Assembly: GCA_032622095.1 (NCBI GenBank)
Contig: CP136069.1
Coordinates: 182,951,122 to 183,015,121 of the forward strand
Source: Siphonodentalium dalli
Lineage: Eukaryota; Mollusca; Scaphopoda; Gadilida; Siphonodentaliidae
DNA: 64,000 nucleotides
Direction of reading: 5' to 3'
Part shown: positions 1-11,545 of the stretch, piece after piece
Position numbering within the stretch: position 1 is the first letter of the stretch
Layout: every line of letters starts with the position of its first letter
Notes under the pieces: generated by a model
Told to the model about the DNA's origin: nothing
Databases searched by the model: none
What the model saw: only the letters and a program-made list of their open reading frames with translations
Made by a program: the position numbers and the translations under genes

Positions 1-1
1 A

Positions 2-1145
2 GGATGTAATACTTGTGCGGTTTTCTGTGATGTGTCCAAAGCGTTCGATAAAGTTTGGCATGAAGGACTTTTACACAAGATGGAGAAATATGGGATTAAA
101 GGAAAACTTATTTTATGGTTTAAAAGTTATCTTAACAATCGCCAACAAAGGGTTAGGGTCAATGCCTGTGTCTCAAATTATGATTGTTTAGAATCTGGAG
201 TGCCCCAGGGGTCCGTTATCGGTCCTCTCCTATTTTTGCTCTACATTAACGATATAGCCGATAGTATGGAATCCAAAACGTGTCTCTACGCAGATGATAC
301 TTGTCTAATGAAGAATAGTCCTGACCTAAACACACTTGAAATTTCACTGAATAATGATATGATTAAGTTGAGCAATTGGTCGAGGCAATGGATGGTGACA
401 TTCAATCCATCAAAAACCAATCTGATGTTTTTTGGAAGTTTCCCTGAACATACTAGGCCCATGGTTAAATTCAATAGTGAAGTCCTGGAATACATGTACA
501 CTGAAAATCACAAGCATTTAGGCATTAAACTGCAGAGTGATCTCAAATGGAATATGTGTATTGACAACACGTGTAAACGTGCTAATGCGAGACTGTCCCA
601 AATAAGGAAACTTAAATGTATACTAAGCAGAAAGACTTTAGAAACAATGTACTTGACATACGTGAGACCACTTCTCGAATATGCAAGCCCAGTGTGGTTT
701 GGCGCTCCGAATTACCTCCTTAAAAACCTTAATGCTATTCAGTTAGATGCAGCCAGCATCGTGACTGGTTGCACTCGTTCTGTATCAGATGTCAGATTAA
801 TGACTGAGGTAGGTTTGGATAGTTTAGAGGACAGAAGAACCGTTAAACGATTATCCACCCTTCACAAGATAATAAATAATAACGCACCTCGTTACTTAAG
901 CACCATCTTGCCCGAACGTTTCAGAGATCGATCGAGAATCAAAATATGCTTCTGATTTTATTATCATTCGCTGTGACTCTGCAATGTTAAAATCCACTTT
1001 TGTCCCTGTCTGTACAAAGGAATGGAACTTCATTAAATTAACTATTCGCAATGGGAAACCCGAACTAACTTATGCTGAGAATAGTGATATTTTTAAGGAT
1101 GTAGACTCGTATATTAGAGATTCCGGTCGATTTGAGAGAACCTAA
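2..1145 (+). pseudogene. Non-LTR retrotransposon reverse transcriptase, 3' part, frameshifted
   Basis: The frame is open from the window edge, so the 5' part of the element lies outside. The protein is a reverse transcriptase, copying element RNA into DNA at a nicked target. Visible motifs are SKAFDKVWH (block A), SGVPQGSVIGPLLFLLYIND (block B) and the catalytic LYADDTCLM (block C). The thumb/C-terminal segment typical of Jockey/CR1-type elements follows (YVRPLLEYASPVWF, then LDSLEDRR, then LPERFRDRSR). The frame breaks at about 941-944 in an A-run and hits TGA at 953-955. The adjacent frame is open from about 942 to TAA at 1143-1145 and reads like the expected element C-terminus (SDFIII, then KEWNFIKL). 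One extra base in the A-run explains the break. Clade assignment is by motif recognition only. The copy is probably dead unless the indel is a sequencing error. Confidence 0.9.
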
Positions 1146-1545
1146 CACTTTGCCCATGCCATTTTACACTTAAAATCTACTTATAATAGAATATATTCTA
1201 TATGTGTACCCTGTTTCCTATGTAATATATATCCCAGTTATGCCCCTGTTATGGCACTGAATAATTGATACATGCCTGTACTATCGTATTTTTACTTGTT
1301 GCACGGGAATGATCACCGACGTGTTGATGAAGCATATACACACTCAACCCATCTCGTCACTGTACCGAACTTCCGATTCTACTCCACAATCTCCATTATA
1401 TGTATGTATATTATATACCTTGGTTTGTTCGTCTTTAGTGTAAAATTTGTCAATGTATTATACTAGAGAGAGGAGGGTATTCTAAGTGATTACAGCACTT
1501 GTCCTCCAATTCCTTTTGTCATCAAATTTATGAACAAATAAAATA
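1146..1545 (+). other. Probable 3' UTR and terminus of the non-LTR element
   Basis: AT-rich non-coding sequence follows the RT stop. It ends in aataaaatatgtttaaac at about 1537-1553, a polyadenylation-like signal expected at an element terminus. A similar ending (aataaacaatgtttaaacca) occurs at about 24812-24832 without an RT, suggesting a 5'-truncated relative. The exact 3' boundary and any target-site duplication cannot be fixed because the 5' end is missing. Confidence 0.45.
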
Positions 1546-1854
1546 TGTTTAAACAAAAATAGAATGAGCGCATTGGAATACCGTGGTACACCGTGTCGAG
1601 ATATGGCGTGAACCAATGTTCTCAAAAACCACAGAACTCAGACAAGTTCTTTCATTCAAAAGTGTATGTATCATCTTGAAATAAATGCCATGAACAAAAC
1701 TTAACCCACTGGTTATAGGTGGTCCTGCTATATGATATGATGCTGGTCGGTCCTGCTGATTGATATGATGCTGGCACGGCAAACTGGTGCTGTTACAAAA
1801 CAATACCGTTAGTTTTTTTCTAAACTCGTAAAAATAGTACGTCATTATAACTTG

Positions 1855-2000
1855 CTGCGTTTGGTTAATACGAGCGATTTGAGACAAAGGAAGTGTCAGC
1901 ATGCAACATCCATGGCCCATAGAGAGCCCCGCATAGACTGCAGCATGCAGACGACACTCCGGTGTACATGCTTCCATATGTGAGGCCCCCTGAGGGCTAA
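1855..2000 (-). other. Conserved block downstream of lectin exon (copy A), possible coding or UTR
   Basis: On the minus strand this block reads MEACTPECRLHAAVY, then LSMGHGCCM, then LSQIARINQTQQVIMTYY. The copy at 18320-18490 reads almost the same, with a 2-residue in-frame difference. It lies about 340-480 bp after the stop of the lectin exon. It could be 3' UTR, or an exon of a neighbouring cysteine-rich module. No domain was recognised and no clear splice pair was found, so coding status is open. Confidence 0.25.
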
Positions 2001-2338
2001 ACATTATATATGCGAGACACGGTGTTTTCGTTCATCAACATACATATTTTTAAATGTTTTAATCATGGCTAATCATGTTTTTGAAAAAAAAACGACAGGG
2101 GTAGACATTTTGAGTATGGTTCGATTGCAACAACCAAATAGCGTACAATATATATGTTTTGTAATGTTTTATAAACATAATGGCCCACCTTGCATGCGTT
2201 CAGATTAGCCAAAACCGTGAAAATGACAATTTAAAAAAACATAATGGTAGGCCTACATGATTTGAACAGAATCAGTTTGCTATACCAGCACCATAGCAAA
2301 TTAGCAGCGCCACTACAAGTCTTGACGAGGGGCGACAC

Positions 2339-2577
2339 TCAGAGCTGGCATATGTAATGGCTGCTTTGAACACAGCTAGAATCCACTATATTATAATCAA
2401 TGCCATTTGCTATGTGGCTCCACAACAGCGCACAATTTTTATTTGTCCCTTCATTTGGCTCCGATGTTTGCCACCCAACTGTCATGGACATCGGCGTGCC
2501 GTCACTGTATACCCAGTTTCCTTTACTTGCTGTGTCGGTTCCGTCAACAAAGTAATATCCAGGCAAAGGACCTCGAT
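2339..2577 (-). CDS. C-type lectin domain, second half: alternative or duplicate terminal exon (4b)
   Basis: The acceptor is actttgcag/ATCGAGG, so the exon starts at 2577 with two bases completing a split codon (phase 1). It ends in TGA at 2341-2339. The 239-bp length equals the exon at 19051-18813. It encodes the C-terminal half of a CTLD: NWVYSDGTPMSMTVGWQTS, the calcium/sugar motif EPN, a cysteine in TNKNCALLW, DSSC, and the final YICQL. The usual WND motif is replaced by NIVDSSC. Of 78 residues, 13 differ from the 18.8-kb copy, and neither copy is interrupted. No matching first-half exon lies between here and 18.8 kb. It is therefore either an alternative last exon of the lectin gene on this strand or an orphan from the segmental duplication. 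Confidence 0.75.
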
Positions 2578-2759
2578 CTGCAAAGTATAGTTTACATAAC
2601 ACTTGGCAAAGTAGCTACATTACGAATTTAGAAACATAACAGTTTGTTTTATATACACCCCCCCCCCCAAATGTCATTGTTTTAGGCCTAAAACTGCATG
2701 AAACCCCACTGAAATCCACATGACAATGTAATCTATTACAGAAGCTGTTTTAATTGAAC

Positions 2760-2945
2760 ATATTGTTAATACAGGCAAATATTAAGATGTTTTACATAGT
2801 GTTAATACAGGCAAATATTAAGATGTTTTACATAGTGTTAATACAGGCAAATATTAAGATGTTTTACATAGTGTTAATACAGGCAAATATTAAGATGTTG
2901 TACATAGTGCTAATACAGGCAAATATTAAGATGTTTTCAAATATT
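2760..2945. repeat. 36-bp minisatellite, about 5 copies
   Basis: The unit gttaatacaggcaaatatta plus agatgttttacatagt repeats in register. Units 4-5 carry the variant ttgtacatagtgc. The open frame across it (repeating IQANIKMFYIVL) is a by-product of 36 being divisible by 3. The counterpart in copy B (19330-19700) has 40-42-bp units. Confidence 0.9.
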
Positions 2946-3249
2946 GGCTTATTGGTATTTGTGTAACACATACATGCATTGAAGTTTCCATGTGAGCGTG
3001 TGATGAGAGTAGGCTAGGTCTACCTGAGTGGTCAAATTCGACATTGTTAAATGGAAATTATAATGAATCGATGTAGTGTACAAACACAGTAACCCAGAGC
3101 AGGGGCTGATAGGTGCACACAAAACACTAGTATAACTTACTGTATAAGGTATAACTAATATGAAAATGCCAATGACACTGTAGCTCAAATTGGGAAGGAG
3201 TAAATGTTTTGCTGAGCAATGAATAGAAACACTAAAGAAGAAGGAATGT

Positions 3250-4115
3250 AAACTAGAGGTCACCTCGAAGATCCATATGAAGTTTGGCGATGATCGGATG
3301 AGGGATGATGTATATAGGGTGCGCCGAAGGATTTTGTCTAGAAAGAGTAAATTCCAAGATGGCCGCTGACGGCCATGTTTTTCAAAAAAATTCGGTCAAA
3401 ATAGGAGGCTCCCATCTAGAGGTCACCCCGAAGATCCATATGAAGATTGGTGATGATCGGATGGGGGTGTGGTATGTAGGGAGCGCCCAAAGGATTTAGT
3501 CATACAAAGAGTAAAATCCAAAATGGCTGCCGGCGGCCATGTTTTTCATTGAAATTTTTTCAAATTTGATAGCTCCAATCTAGAGGTGATTCTAAATATG
3601 TCTGTAAATTTTCAAAGCAATCTTCCAGTAAATGCGGGCTGCTGGGTGTACCGATGGATTCAAATTTGAAATACAAGATGGCTGCTGGAGACCATGTTTT
3701 TCAACAAATTTCGGTCAAAATAGGAGACTCCCATCTAGAGGTCACCCCGAAGATCCATATGAAGTTTGGCGATGATCGGATGGGGTGTGGTCTGTAAGGA
3801 GCGCCAAAGGATTTAGTCATACAAAAGAGTAAAATCCAAAATGGCTGCTGTTTTTCATAGTGTTAATACAGGCAAATATTAAGATGTTGTACATAGTGCT
3901 AATACAGGCAAATATTAAGATGTATACCGACGTATTCAAATTTGAAATACAAGATGGCTGCTGGAGACCATGTTTTTTAACAAATGTCGGCCAAAATAGG
4001 AGGCTCCCATCAGGAGGTCACCTCCAAAATTCATATGAAGTTTGGTGACAATCGGATGGCACACCATGTGGTTTTTATGGTGTGCCAAAGGATTTAGTCA
4101 TACAAAGGGGAAATT
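3250..4115. repeat. Tandemly arranged 'aagatggctgc' dispersed repeat (copy A)
   Basis: Several imperfect copies, about 150-300 bp apart, carry cta gaggtcaccccgaagatc, atgaagtttggcgatgatcg, caaaggatttagtcatac and aaaatggctgccggcggcca. They correspond to 20010-20640 in copy B. A 69-bp patch of the neighbouring minisatellite interrupts one copy at about 3855-3924. No conserved ORF was seen, and the short ORFs differ between copies. Confidence 0.8.
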
Positions 4116-5165
4116 CTAAGATTGTACCAGAGACCACTCGTAGACGGGTGTTACAAGACAGTTACAAATGTTACAAATGATAAAAAGTCTCCAGTAGAAA
4201 ACCGCAGCACATTTTTTTTCCTACCGTCTCAGTGTAGTGACATGTTACAAAGAGTTACAAGTGTAACATTATTACTGAGATACCGGAGAGACCGCTCGTA
4301 GACGGGTGTTACAAGTGTAACATTATTACTGAGATACCGGAGAGCCGCTCGTAGACGGGTGTTACAAGTTTTACAAATGTTACAAATGATATAAAGTCTC
4401 CAGTAAAAAACAGCAGCATATTTTTTTTCCTACCGTCTCAGTGTAGCGACATGTTACAAAGCGTTACAATTTTGTGACATTATTTCTGAGACACCAGAGA
4501 GACCGCTCGTACACGTGTGTTACAAGTGTTACAAATGTTCCCAGTAGAAAACGGCAGCATATTTTTGTCCTACCGTCTCAATGTAGCGACATGTTACAAA
4601 GCATTACAAGTGTTACAATATTTTCTGAGATACCAGAGAGACCGCTCGTAGACGGGTGTTACAAGTGTTACAAATGATATAAAGTCCCCAGTAGAAAACC
4701 GCAGCATTTTTCCCTACCGTATCAGTGCAGCGACATGTTATAAAGCGTTACAAGTGTTACATTATTTCTGAGATACCAGAGACAGCTCGTAGACGGGTGT
4801 TACAAGACAGTTACAAATGTTACAAATGATAAAAAGTCTCCAGTAGAAAACCGCAGCATATTTTTTAACTACCGTCTCATTGTAGCGACCTGTTACATAG
4901 CGTTACAAGTGTAACATTATTTCTGAGATACCAGAGACCGCTCGTAGATGGGTGTTACAAATGTTACAAATGATAAAAAGTCCCCAGTAAAAAACAGCAG
5001 CATATTTTTTTCCTACCGTCTCAGTGTAGCGACATGTTACAAAGCGTTACAATTGTGACATTATTTCTGAATTACTATGGAGACCGTTCGTAGACGGATG
5101 TTACAAGTGTTACAAATGTTACAAGTGATAAAAGTCCCCAGTAGAAAACCGCATCATATTTTTTG
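4115..5165. repeat. ~155-bp satellite array (copy A), about 7 units
   Basis: Each unit carries gagaccgctcgtagacgggt, tgttacaagtgttacaaatg, a tail like agtccccagtagaaaaccgc, and ctcagtgtagcgacatgtta. Units are diverged and vary in length. The same satellite is longer and more homogeneous at 21340-23600. Confidence 0.9.
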
Positions 5166-5640
5166 GGGAAGAAGAAGCCACCATTTGTGCCAGGCCGCCA
5201 AATATAACGATTACGAGGGACTGAAATATAACACATTTCAAAAATCGATATCTGATCACTCGGAGCTTTGATGGGTGAGTTCCTCAACTCGAATCAAATA
5301 TATTTTACTCCCGAAGCCAAATAAGTAGTAATTTAGAGGCGTTTAATTGGAATGTGTACCTTTAATGAGGCTTTCAATCGTACACGTTCCAGACAGTTAT
5401 ATTTTATGTCATTTCAAGTTGATAATTTATTTGAGATTTGATATTTATTTCAGACATAAAATGTTTCTTCAAGACGAGGTATTGTACAGTGCCATTTCAT
5501 TATACTGCTACCAAACTAGATCTCATCCCTTTGGAATGGGAAGAAACTACAAATTCTGGAAATTTGTAACGGGGCCTGTGCATGGTGGGGATATGCGTGC
5601 ATGACTTCATGTGGGAAGCTATATGTTGAAAAATGTTGGA
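5165..5640. other. No gene recognised
   Basis: AT-rich sequence between the satellite and the next repeat block. Only short overlapping ORFs on both strands, with no domain motif, splice context or repeat recognised. Confidence 0.4.
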
Positions 5641-5860
5641 TATTTGAATACACATTTTCAAGTGTGTGTGAACATAACAAATGAATGTTTGTTTTCAAAA
5701 ATACATACATTATGAATGCGTGGTTACTCTCATATTTCTTATGTTGTACTGCGAACCACGCGAAATGTGACAGCAACAATGCGTTCATAATGCATGCAAT
5801 TTGGAAAACAAACATCAAATTGTTGAATGTAGCACACCATTTCATGCAGGAAAATTCACA
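5640..5860. repeat. Inverted repeat (hairpin-forming)
   Basis: Sequence at about 5688-5723 (tgtttgttttcaaaaatac, then cattatgaatgcgt) is the imperfect reverse complement of about 5781-5817 (gcgttcataatgcatgc, then ggaaaacaaaca). The two halves therefore give similar ORFs on opposite strands. The right half recurs without the left half at about 9352-9430. Confidence 0.65.
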
Positions 5861-6990
5861 ACACATGCAATGTACAGTTTTCCGGTCCGCTGAATGAAAG
5901 TAGACATGTAGACTATGTATACGATTTGGGGGGAATACACCCTCGGTCGGTTCTATTTTATGATGAAACAAGCCATGCGCTAACCAAATGTAAGGCCACC
6001 AACACTATACCGTGACATGTCATTGACGTGCCTCATTCCATTCAGCTGAGAATTTCCCATCAGAGTATCTAGTTTGATTTGCCTGGTCTGACATCCTCAG
6101 CTCGACGACATGATTCTTACACGACATGTCACTTTAGCTCGAGGGGTCAGATTACTACTTTTTAAGATTTTTGCAGTTTTGGACGCAGATACACAGACAT
6201 GCAAGTCACAAAAACATTGACAGACGACAACTATATAGTATATTTCTTCCTCTCTGCAATTATATCAACTTTGAGACGAGTGTTTTTGAAATTTGCTATT
6301 ACTTCCATGAAGTAGAAACTGAATACAGCCAAAATTTCGTGCATTAGACTGGTTCTTGTCCCAATCACATAATCTTCACGATTTGTAGTAACCTGGCCCT
6401 TCTGTGTCACGCTCTAGTACTGCCGTTGTAAAAATGTACCATAGTTGTTCTGTGTATACATGTTTCACGTACATGTATGTGCGATACATTCATAACCACT
6501 CTATTATCTGGAGAGTGTATAGTGTGCATTATTCTTATATAGTTGCAAAGACTTGCAGTAACTGTCTGTTGTCTGGTTCATCGAAAGACACATGCAGCGT
6601 CATGACATGCCACATTAACGTTTTGTTTTAATTAACCGAGTAACACAGTTTGTACCAATTCTACATGTAAACCATGTTGATTTCCAATTATAACTGTTAC
6701 ATTCGGCACTATTACACACAATTACGACGAGGTCGTATGCGAGCTTAAAGGACGTATCTTATATGGAACGTAGCGCGAGTTCACATCCGGATTACAATTT
6801 ATAATCCGGAAGTGAACTCGTTTTCTAGCGATTGAGCGCATATTAGACTGTGAAATGTCACATCTAGGTCTATGTCGATGTCATGGATAATATTCGCATA
6901 GTTACAAAGAGGTCAGAACAATGCAAATATGAAAAGTGAACAACCAAAACTTCAAACCCGAGTTTCTCGGAAAATTGAAAAAAAATAATT
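5757..6990 (+). repeat. Dispersed repeat R1, copy 1
   Basis: Aligns by eye with 9352-10600 (direct) and 28980-30460 (inverted). Shared landmarks are cgcgaaatgtgacagcaaca, the ctcgaggggtcag segment, taaccactctattatctgga, and cattaacgttttgttttaat. No transposase or RT ORF was seen, so it looks non-autonomous or decayed. Confidence 0.75.
6776..6820. repeat. 19-bp-stem hairpin inside R1
   Basis: cgagttcacatccggatta and taatccggaagtgaactcg form a 19-bp stem with one mismatch around a 7-nt loop. Related 'gtcgtatctcct' segments occur at about 10365, 29850 (inverted) and 55947, and the hairpin is clearest here. Confidence 0.7.
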
Positions 6991-7990
6991 GTTAATGGGC
7001 TTACAACGTTATAGTACTGATGGGAAGTAATGTATGACTACTATACATGCTACTTCTCCCAATCAATATGAACCGACATACACCATATATCCCTCACAAA
7101 TTTTTCATGTTCCCTGCAGATGTTACTGATAAATTATTAATCTAGCCACATAGTTTCAGGCATATGTGATGTCCCACTAAAAGCCAACGCTATCTTTGGG
7201 GAAAACATTAACATTACAAGTCATTGGAATCAGTACTAGGATGTTTAACTTATGGTTACGGTGGAGTAAATATTATATATCTGTTGCTATGGTAACGCTC
7301 GTTTGGTGTGCATGCATCAAAGGTCAATTGAAAATGCTGAAACTTCAAATTATGTGAGAATGACATATGTGGAACTTTCCCAATACAAAAACAAACACCA
7401 TGTATATGTTTTATTCTGAGCAAAAAATAGTACGACTCCTGAGTTTATAGTGAACCACATGGAAAGTAGATGTATATGTTGACGAGTTACATACATTACG
7501 GAAGGCGGGACTGAATATAGACAATTAGACCTGTTTTTATATGGCTATATTCTACATGAGGGCGACCAACATACAAATCATTACTCATAATTATGGAAAG
7601 CAACAAATTGTGGTAACATCGTCGGTGCTGAAATACTTGTAAGAAATGTACATGTGTCAGACTGAAGGTGCACGAAAGTACACCCCCTGTTATCAACACT
7701 GCACGGTGGACACCATAACCAAACATCCTGAATTACGTATGCCAACACAATCCACAGCCAAGTGTTGGATTTTTTCTGCTCAGCTGCCTATAGTATGTGG
7801 GTGTGGTTTACGTCTTTCGAGTTCATTCCACTGATATCTATAACTATTTTAATTGAATATCACTGATAATAATTATTTGTAGCATATAAACACACATATT
7901 CGCAACGTGTTGATGTTGCAGTCATGTTTTACATACGGTGTGAATCCGTCTGTATTGTGTTTAATATACACATGCATCTTCAGGAACGAA
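6990..7990. other. No gene recognised
   Basis: AT-rich sequence between repeats R1 and R2. Overlapping ORFs at about 7500-7830 on both strands show no recognisable domain. The region may be intergenic or intronic. Confidence 0.35.
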
Positions 7991-8014
7991 TAAGAACTTT
8001 TTGGAAAATATTGT

Positions 8015-8061
8015 TGTCAGTTTTGAATTCGCGCAGCTAGGTGCGCGAATTCAAAACTGAG
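8015..8061. repeat. Perfect-stem hairpin at the R2 end
   Basis: tcagttttgaattcgcgca is followed by a short loop and tgcgcgaattcaaaactga, giving a 19-bp stem. The R2 copy at 44-45.5 kb carries the same hairpin at about 45416-45459 with small changes on both arms, so the fold is part of the element. Confidence 0.85.
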
Positions 8062-8115
8062 CGAAATATAGTACTGCGTGAATTTAAATACGAGTAAGGT
8101 ATTGACATTGAGAAT

Positions 8116-8295
8116 GCACACCGAAGGACCACTTAACCAATGGTGATTTAGTGTTCAGTCAACTCGTTATCTCGTGCACACCATAGGATCACTTAACCAA
8201 TGGTGAATTAGTGTTCAGTCGACTCGTTATCTCGTGCATACCGTAGCACCACATAACCAAGGGTGAAGTATTGGTTAGCACATGAGGTTGGAACG
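8116..8295 (+). repeat. 60-bp tandem repeat, 3 copies
   Basis: Units start at 8116, 8176 and 8236 and carry cacttaaccaatggtga and gttcagtcgactcgttatct. The inverted R2 copy has four units at about 45171-45370 with the same 60-bp period. Confidence 0.85.
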
Positions 8296-9344
8296 AAATG
8301 ACCTACCTAGAGCGGAGGGTACAATCGAGCCCCCCGCCGGGGTCGAGGTTGTCGCCTGCTCGAGGCAGGTCATTCCCTTCCATGAATGACTCCGACCGAA
8401 GGTGGTAACCAATTTACACACCACTGGTATGCATATACGATAGACAAGTCACCCTATACCAAGTACTTTGACACTAAAAGTATGCACCATTGTGTGCATT
8501 CCAACCGCGGCGACAATTGACTCGCCTGTCATGGTCGCATCATTGTGCACATATCCCAAAACAATAGGCCGCACGAAACTCATTCACACCATTTACTTGG
8601 ACCAATATCTCGGTGAAGCCGACAGTTATCTTGATTACTTGTTGATGATATGCCAATAAATTATTACTTTACTGACCAAACACGCTTTTCTAATCCTGAT
8701 GTCTGTTCGCTGACGTTGGTGTTGCCTGTTTCAACATTCAGAGATACGAATCGGACGTGTCCGTCTTAGGTGATTTATAAAGTAATCAATTAAATACATC
8801 AAAATTATGCGGAATTCTAGCTTTCTGGTTAGGGACACACATCAGTTTTAAATATTGTCGCGGTCCGCCAATTATTGCCACAGTCATGATGATGGTCCTT
8901 GAAAACTTAGAATCTGCTGAGTATTTTGGCTCTATATTTACAGCTTTGCGATCGTTTCAAAAATTGATAGATTGATTGCTTTCATGCAAAAATAACAGGT
9001 CAAATTTGAATCTATGTTCGGTCCGGTTTGTCGATTAATTTTATTTCATGATGGTACGGTCGGTTATTATCATGCATGCAGGGATGTTACGCGGTGACAG
9101 ATGGAGTAGGTGGGGTTAATGAGAACCTTTAACTTGGGTCAATATTAGTTGTGAATTTAGACCATTTCGGATTGTTTGATTTTCCAACCAGTATTTACTG
9201 TGAATTTTTTCGCTTCGTAATGTATTTTACTGAAATGTTGAACAGTTTGCAAGCCAGTTTGGAGAACATTTCGGTACCGGTTGTTGAAATATACAAGTCA
9301 ACTTTCCCCACATATTGTCTGTTTCACGGGGTTGGGGTGCACGG

Positions 9345-11240
9345 GAAGCACGCGAAATGTGACAGCAACAACGCGTTCATAATGTATGCATTTTGGAAAT
9401 CAAACATCAAATTGTTGAACGTAGCACCCCATTTCATTCAGCAAAATTCACAACACATCCAATGGAAAGTATTCCGGTTCGCTGAATGAAGTATACATGT
9501 ATACTATGTATACTATAGGGGAAATACACCCTCGGTCAATTCTATTTTATGATGAAACAAGCCATGCTCTAACCAAAGATAAGGCCATCAATAACGTGAC
9601 ATGTCATCGACGTGCCTGATTCCCTCCAGCTGAGAATTTCCCATCATAATATCTGGTTTGATTCGCCTGGTCCTCAGCTCGACGACACGATTCTTACACG
9701 ACATGTCACTTTCGCTCGAGGGGTCAGGTTACTACTTTTTCAGATTTTTTGCAGTTTTGGACCAGTAACCGGTCTATTCAACAAGGGACATTGAATGCTC
9801 GCAGATAAACATACATGCGAGTCACAAAAACAATGACAGACGACCACTATATAGTAATTTTCTTCCGCTGAGCAATTAGATCAACTCTGAGACGAGACTG
9901 TCACGGGAGTCTGTTATTGATATTTGCTTTTACTTCCATGAAGTAGAAACTGAACAAAGTAACTGTTTTTGCCAAATTTTCGCGCATTAGACTGGTTCTT
10001 GTCCCAATTACACAATCTTCCCGATTTGCAATAACCTGGCCATGTTGTGCCACGCTCTGGTACTGGTGTTGTAAAATGTACTATAGCTGTTATGTGTATA
10101 CATGATTCAGGTACATGTATGTGCGATACATTCATAACCACTCTATTATCTGGAGAGTGTATAGTGGGCATACATGTAGTTGCAAAGACTTTCAGTAACT
10201 GTTGTCTGATTCTCGAAACATCGAAAGACACATGTGGCGTCATTACATGCCACATTCACGTTTTGTTTTAATTAACCGAGTAACACAGTTTGTACCAATT
10301 CTACATGTAAACCATGTTGATTTCCAATTATAACTTTTGCATTCGGCACTATTAAGGTCGTATCTCCTTTGGCGTCTTATCCAGAAGTGATCTCAAGCTA
10401 CGATCCGTAAAATCGTAACTCCAAACACGTTTACGTCGTTTTCTAGCGATGGAGCGCATATTAGACTGTGAAATGTCACATCTAGGTCTATGTCGATGTC
10501 ATGGATAATATTTGCATAGTTACAAAGAGGTCAGAACAATGCAAATATAAAAACTGAGCAACCAAAACTTCAAACCCGAATTTATCGGAAAATTGAAAAA
10601 TTGACTCAGGACCTTGTAGCACTGGTGCGAAGATATGGCCAATTGTTTTTATTCTTAGCTGACAGACGAATGGTTAGAACAGATTCCGTTGTACTGAATG
10701 TCTGGTTGACATGGTGAAATTCAATTGTCATGGGTTTCGCTATTGGTGTCACCACAGCATCCCATTACCTACGCTCAACCAAAATATGTCTACTTTTTAA
10801 TTCGTGTCTCACATTGGGTAAAATTTTACAACTTATAATGCTGAAATTGATGCAGAGAATTATATAGATGGAGAATATTACATATCCAGGGGTATATCAG
10901 TCGCCGTGACAACAGTTATATTCGCCAAAACCAACACGAAATGAGAGGTATAATGATGACCAGTCAGTTCATATATAATACAGTGCATACACATGTCTAT
11001 TTAATTCAATGAAACAAAATCTTTTGACTGGAATCACTATTTATCGACTTTCTGATGTGGAAATAATACATTTTGGCAGCCATTTTGAAAACGGTTGCCA
11101 TGGAGACGGAAGAACCAGTTGACGAAGTCTACCCAAATGTTTTTGGAAGCCCTTGACCCAAGGTACATAACTTATATATAGTCTGCTCTAGAGCAAGAAA
11201 TCCTACGGGGTCATAGGATGGGGCCAGTATTAATACCTAT
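9345..11240 (+). repeat. Dispersed repeat R1, copy 2, with extended 3' side
   Basis: The first ~1.2 kb matches 5757-6990. The remainder (about 10440-11240, with atttcacagtctaatatg in reverse, caacacgaaatgagaggtat and gcaagaaatcctacggggtc) matches 28980-29830 inverted. There is no intact ORF. The copies differ in end points, so the full-length element boundaries are uncertain. Confidence 0.75.
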
Positions 11241-11545
11241 CTTTTGTAATCTTATCATCGATATATGATTTAAATCAGGCCAGAGAATAAGGTGCCGGAC
11301 ATTTGCAGAATGAGGTCGCCAGAGGGTGACTTTTTAATGACGCTACCTCGCAAGGCAGCGGGCTAGCACCAATAACTTCACCCTCCGTGGATCTCATTCT
11401 GTTTACACTGCCAAACATTATTTTCTTATTTTGAGATAGTTTCTGGGGATTGATACAAGAAAATAGTTTTTAATGATGTTTGACAGTTTTTCTTTGTCAA
11501 GAAAAACAATCTCTCAGTCAAGAATTTTTTTCTTAGTTTTCTGGA
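11240..11545. other. No gene recognised
   Basis: Short unique stretch between R1 and the following tandem repeat. No coding, RNA or repeat signal was seen. Confidence 0.35.

Larger units (their letters stand above)
1833..5170. repeat. Segmental duplication, copy A
   Basis: The order of components is conserved block (1855-2000), lectin terminal exon (2577-2339), gttaatacag minisatellite, 'aagatggctgc' repeats, then ~155-bp satellite. The same order in the same orientation recurs at about 18305-23600. Long stretches are nearly identical, such as the 60 bp around cgtcattataacttgctgcg. The arrays differ in length between copies, so the arrays expanded independently. Confidence 0.85.
7995..9340 (+). 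repeat. Dispersed repeat R2, copy 1
   Basis: An inverted counterpart lies at 44030-45465. The order is a GC-rich hairpin (8015-8061), a 60-bp tandem repeat (about 8116-8290), a GC-rich segment with cccgccggggtcgagg, then a unique-looking stretch ending near ccaaccagtatttactgtga. An ORF remnant (8468-8659; the counterpart is on the minus strand at 44972-44763) is shared but gives no domain match I recognise. It is probably a non-autonomous transposable element. Confidence 0.75.

Noticed and set aside
1549-2004. 151-residue minus-strand ORF as a gene
   Set aside because: Only the block at 1855-2000 is conserved in the duplicate. The rest is not shared and shows no domain.
2110-2135. ggttcgattgc-like B box as tRNA gene or tRNA-derived SINE
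   Set aside because: No A box at the right distance and no cloverleaf. The same text is simply part of the segmental duplication.
2754-2966. ORF with repeating IQANIKMFYIVL as a repeat protein
   Set aside because: It is the translation of a 36-bp minisatellite. The counterpart array with 42-bp and 40-bp units does not keep the frame.
5075-5287. Overlapping plus and minus ORFs near the satellite end
   Set aside because: They run through satellite units. Neither has domain or splice support.
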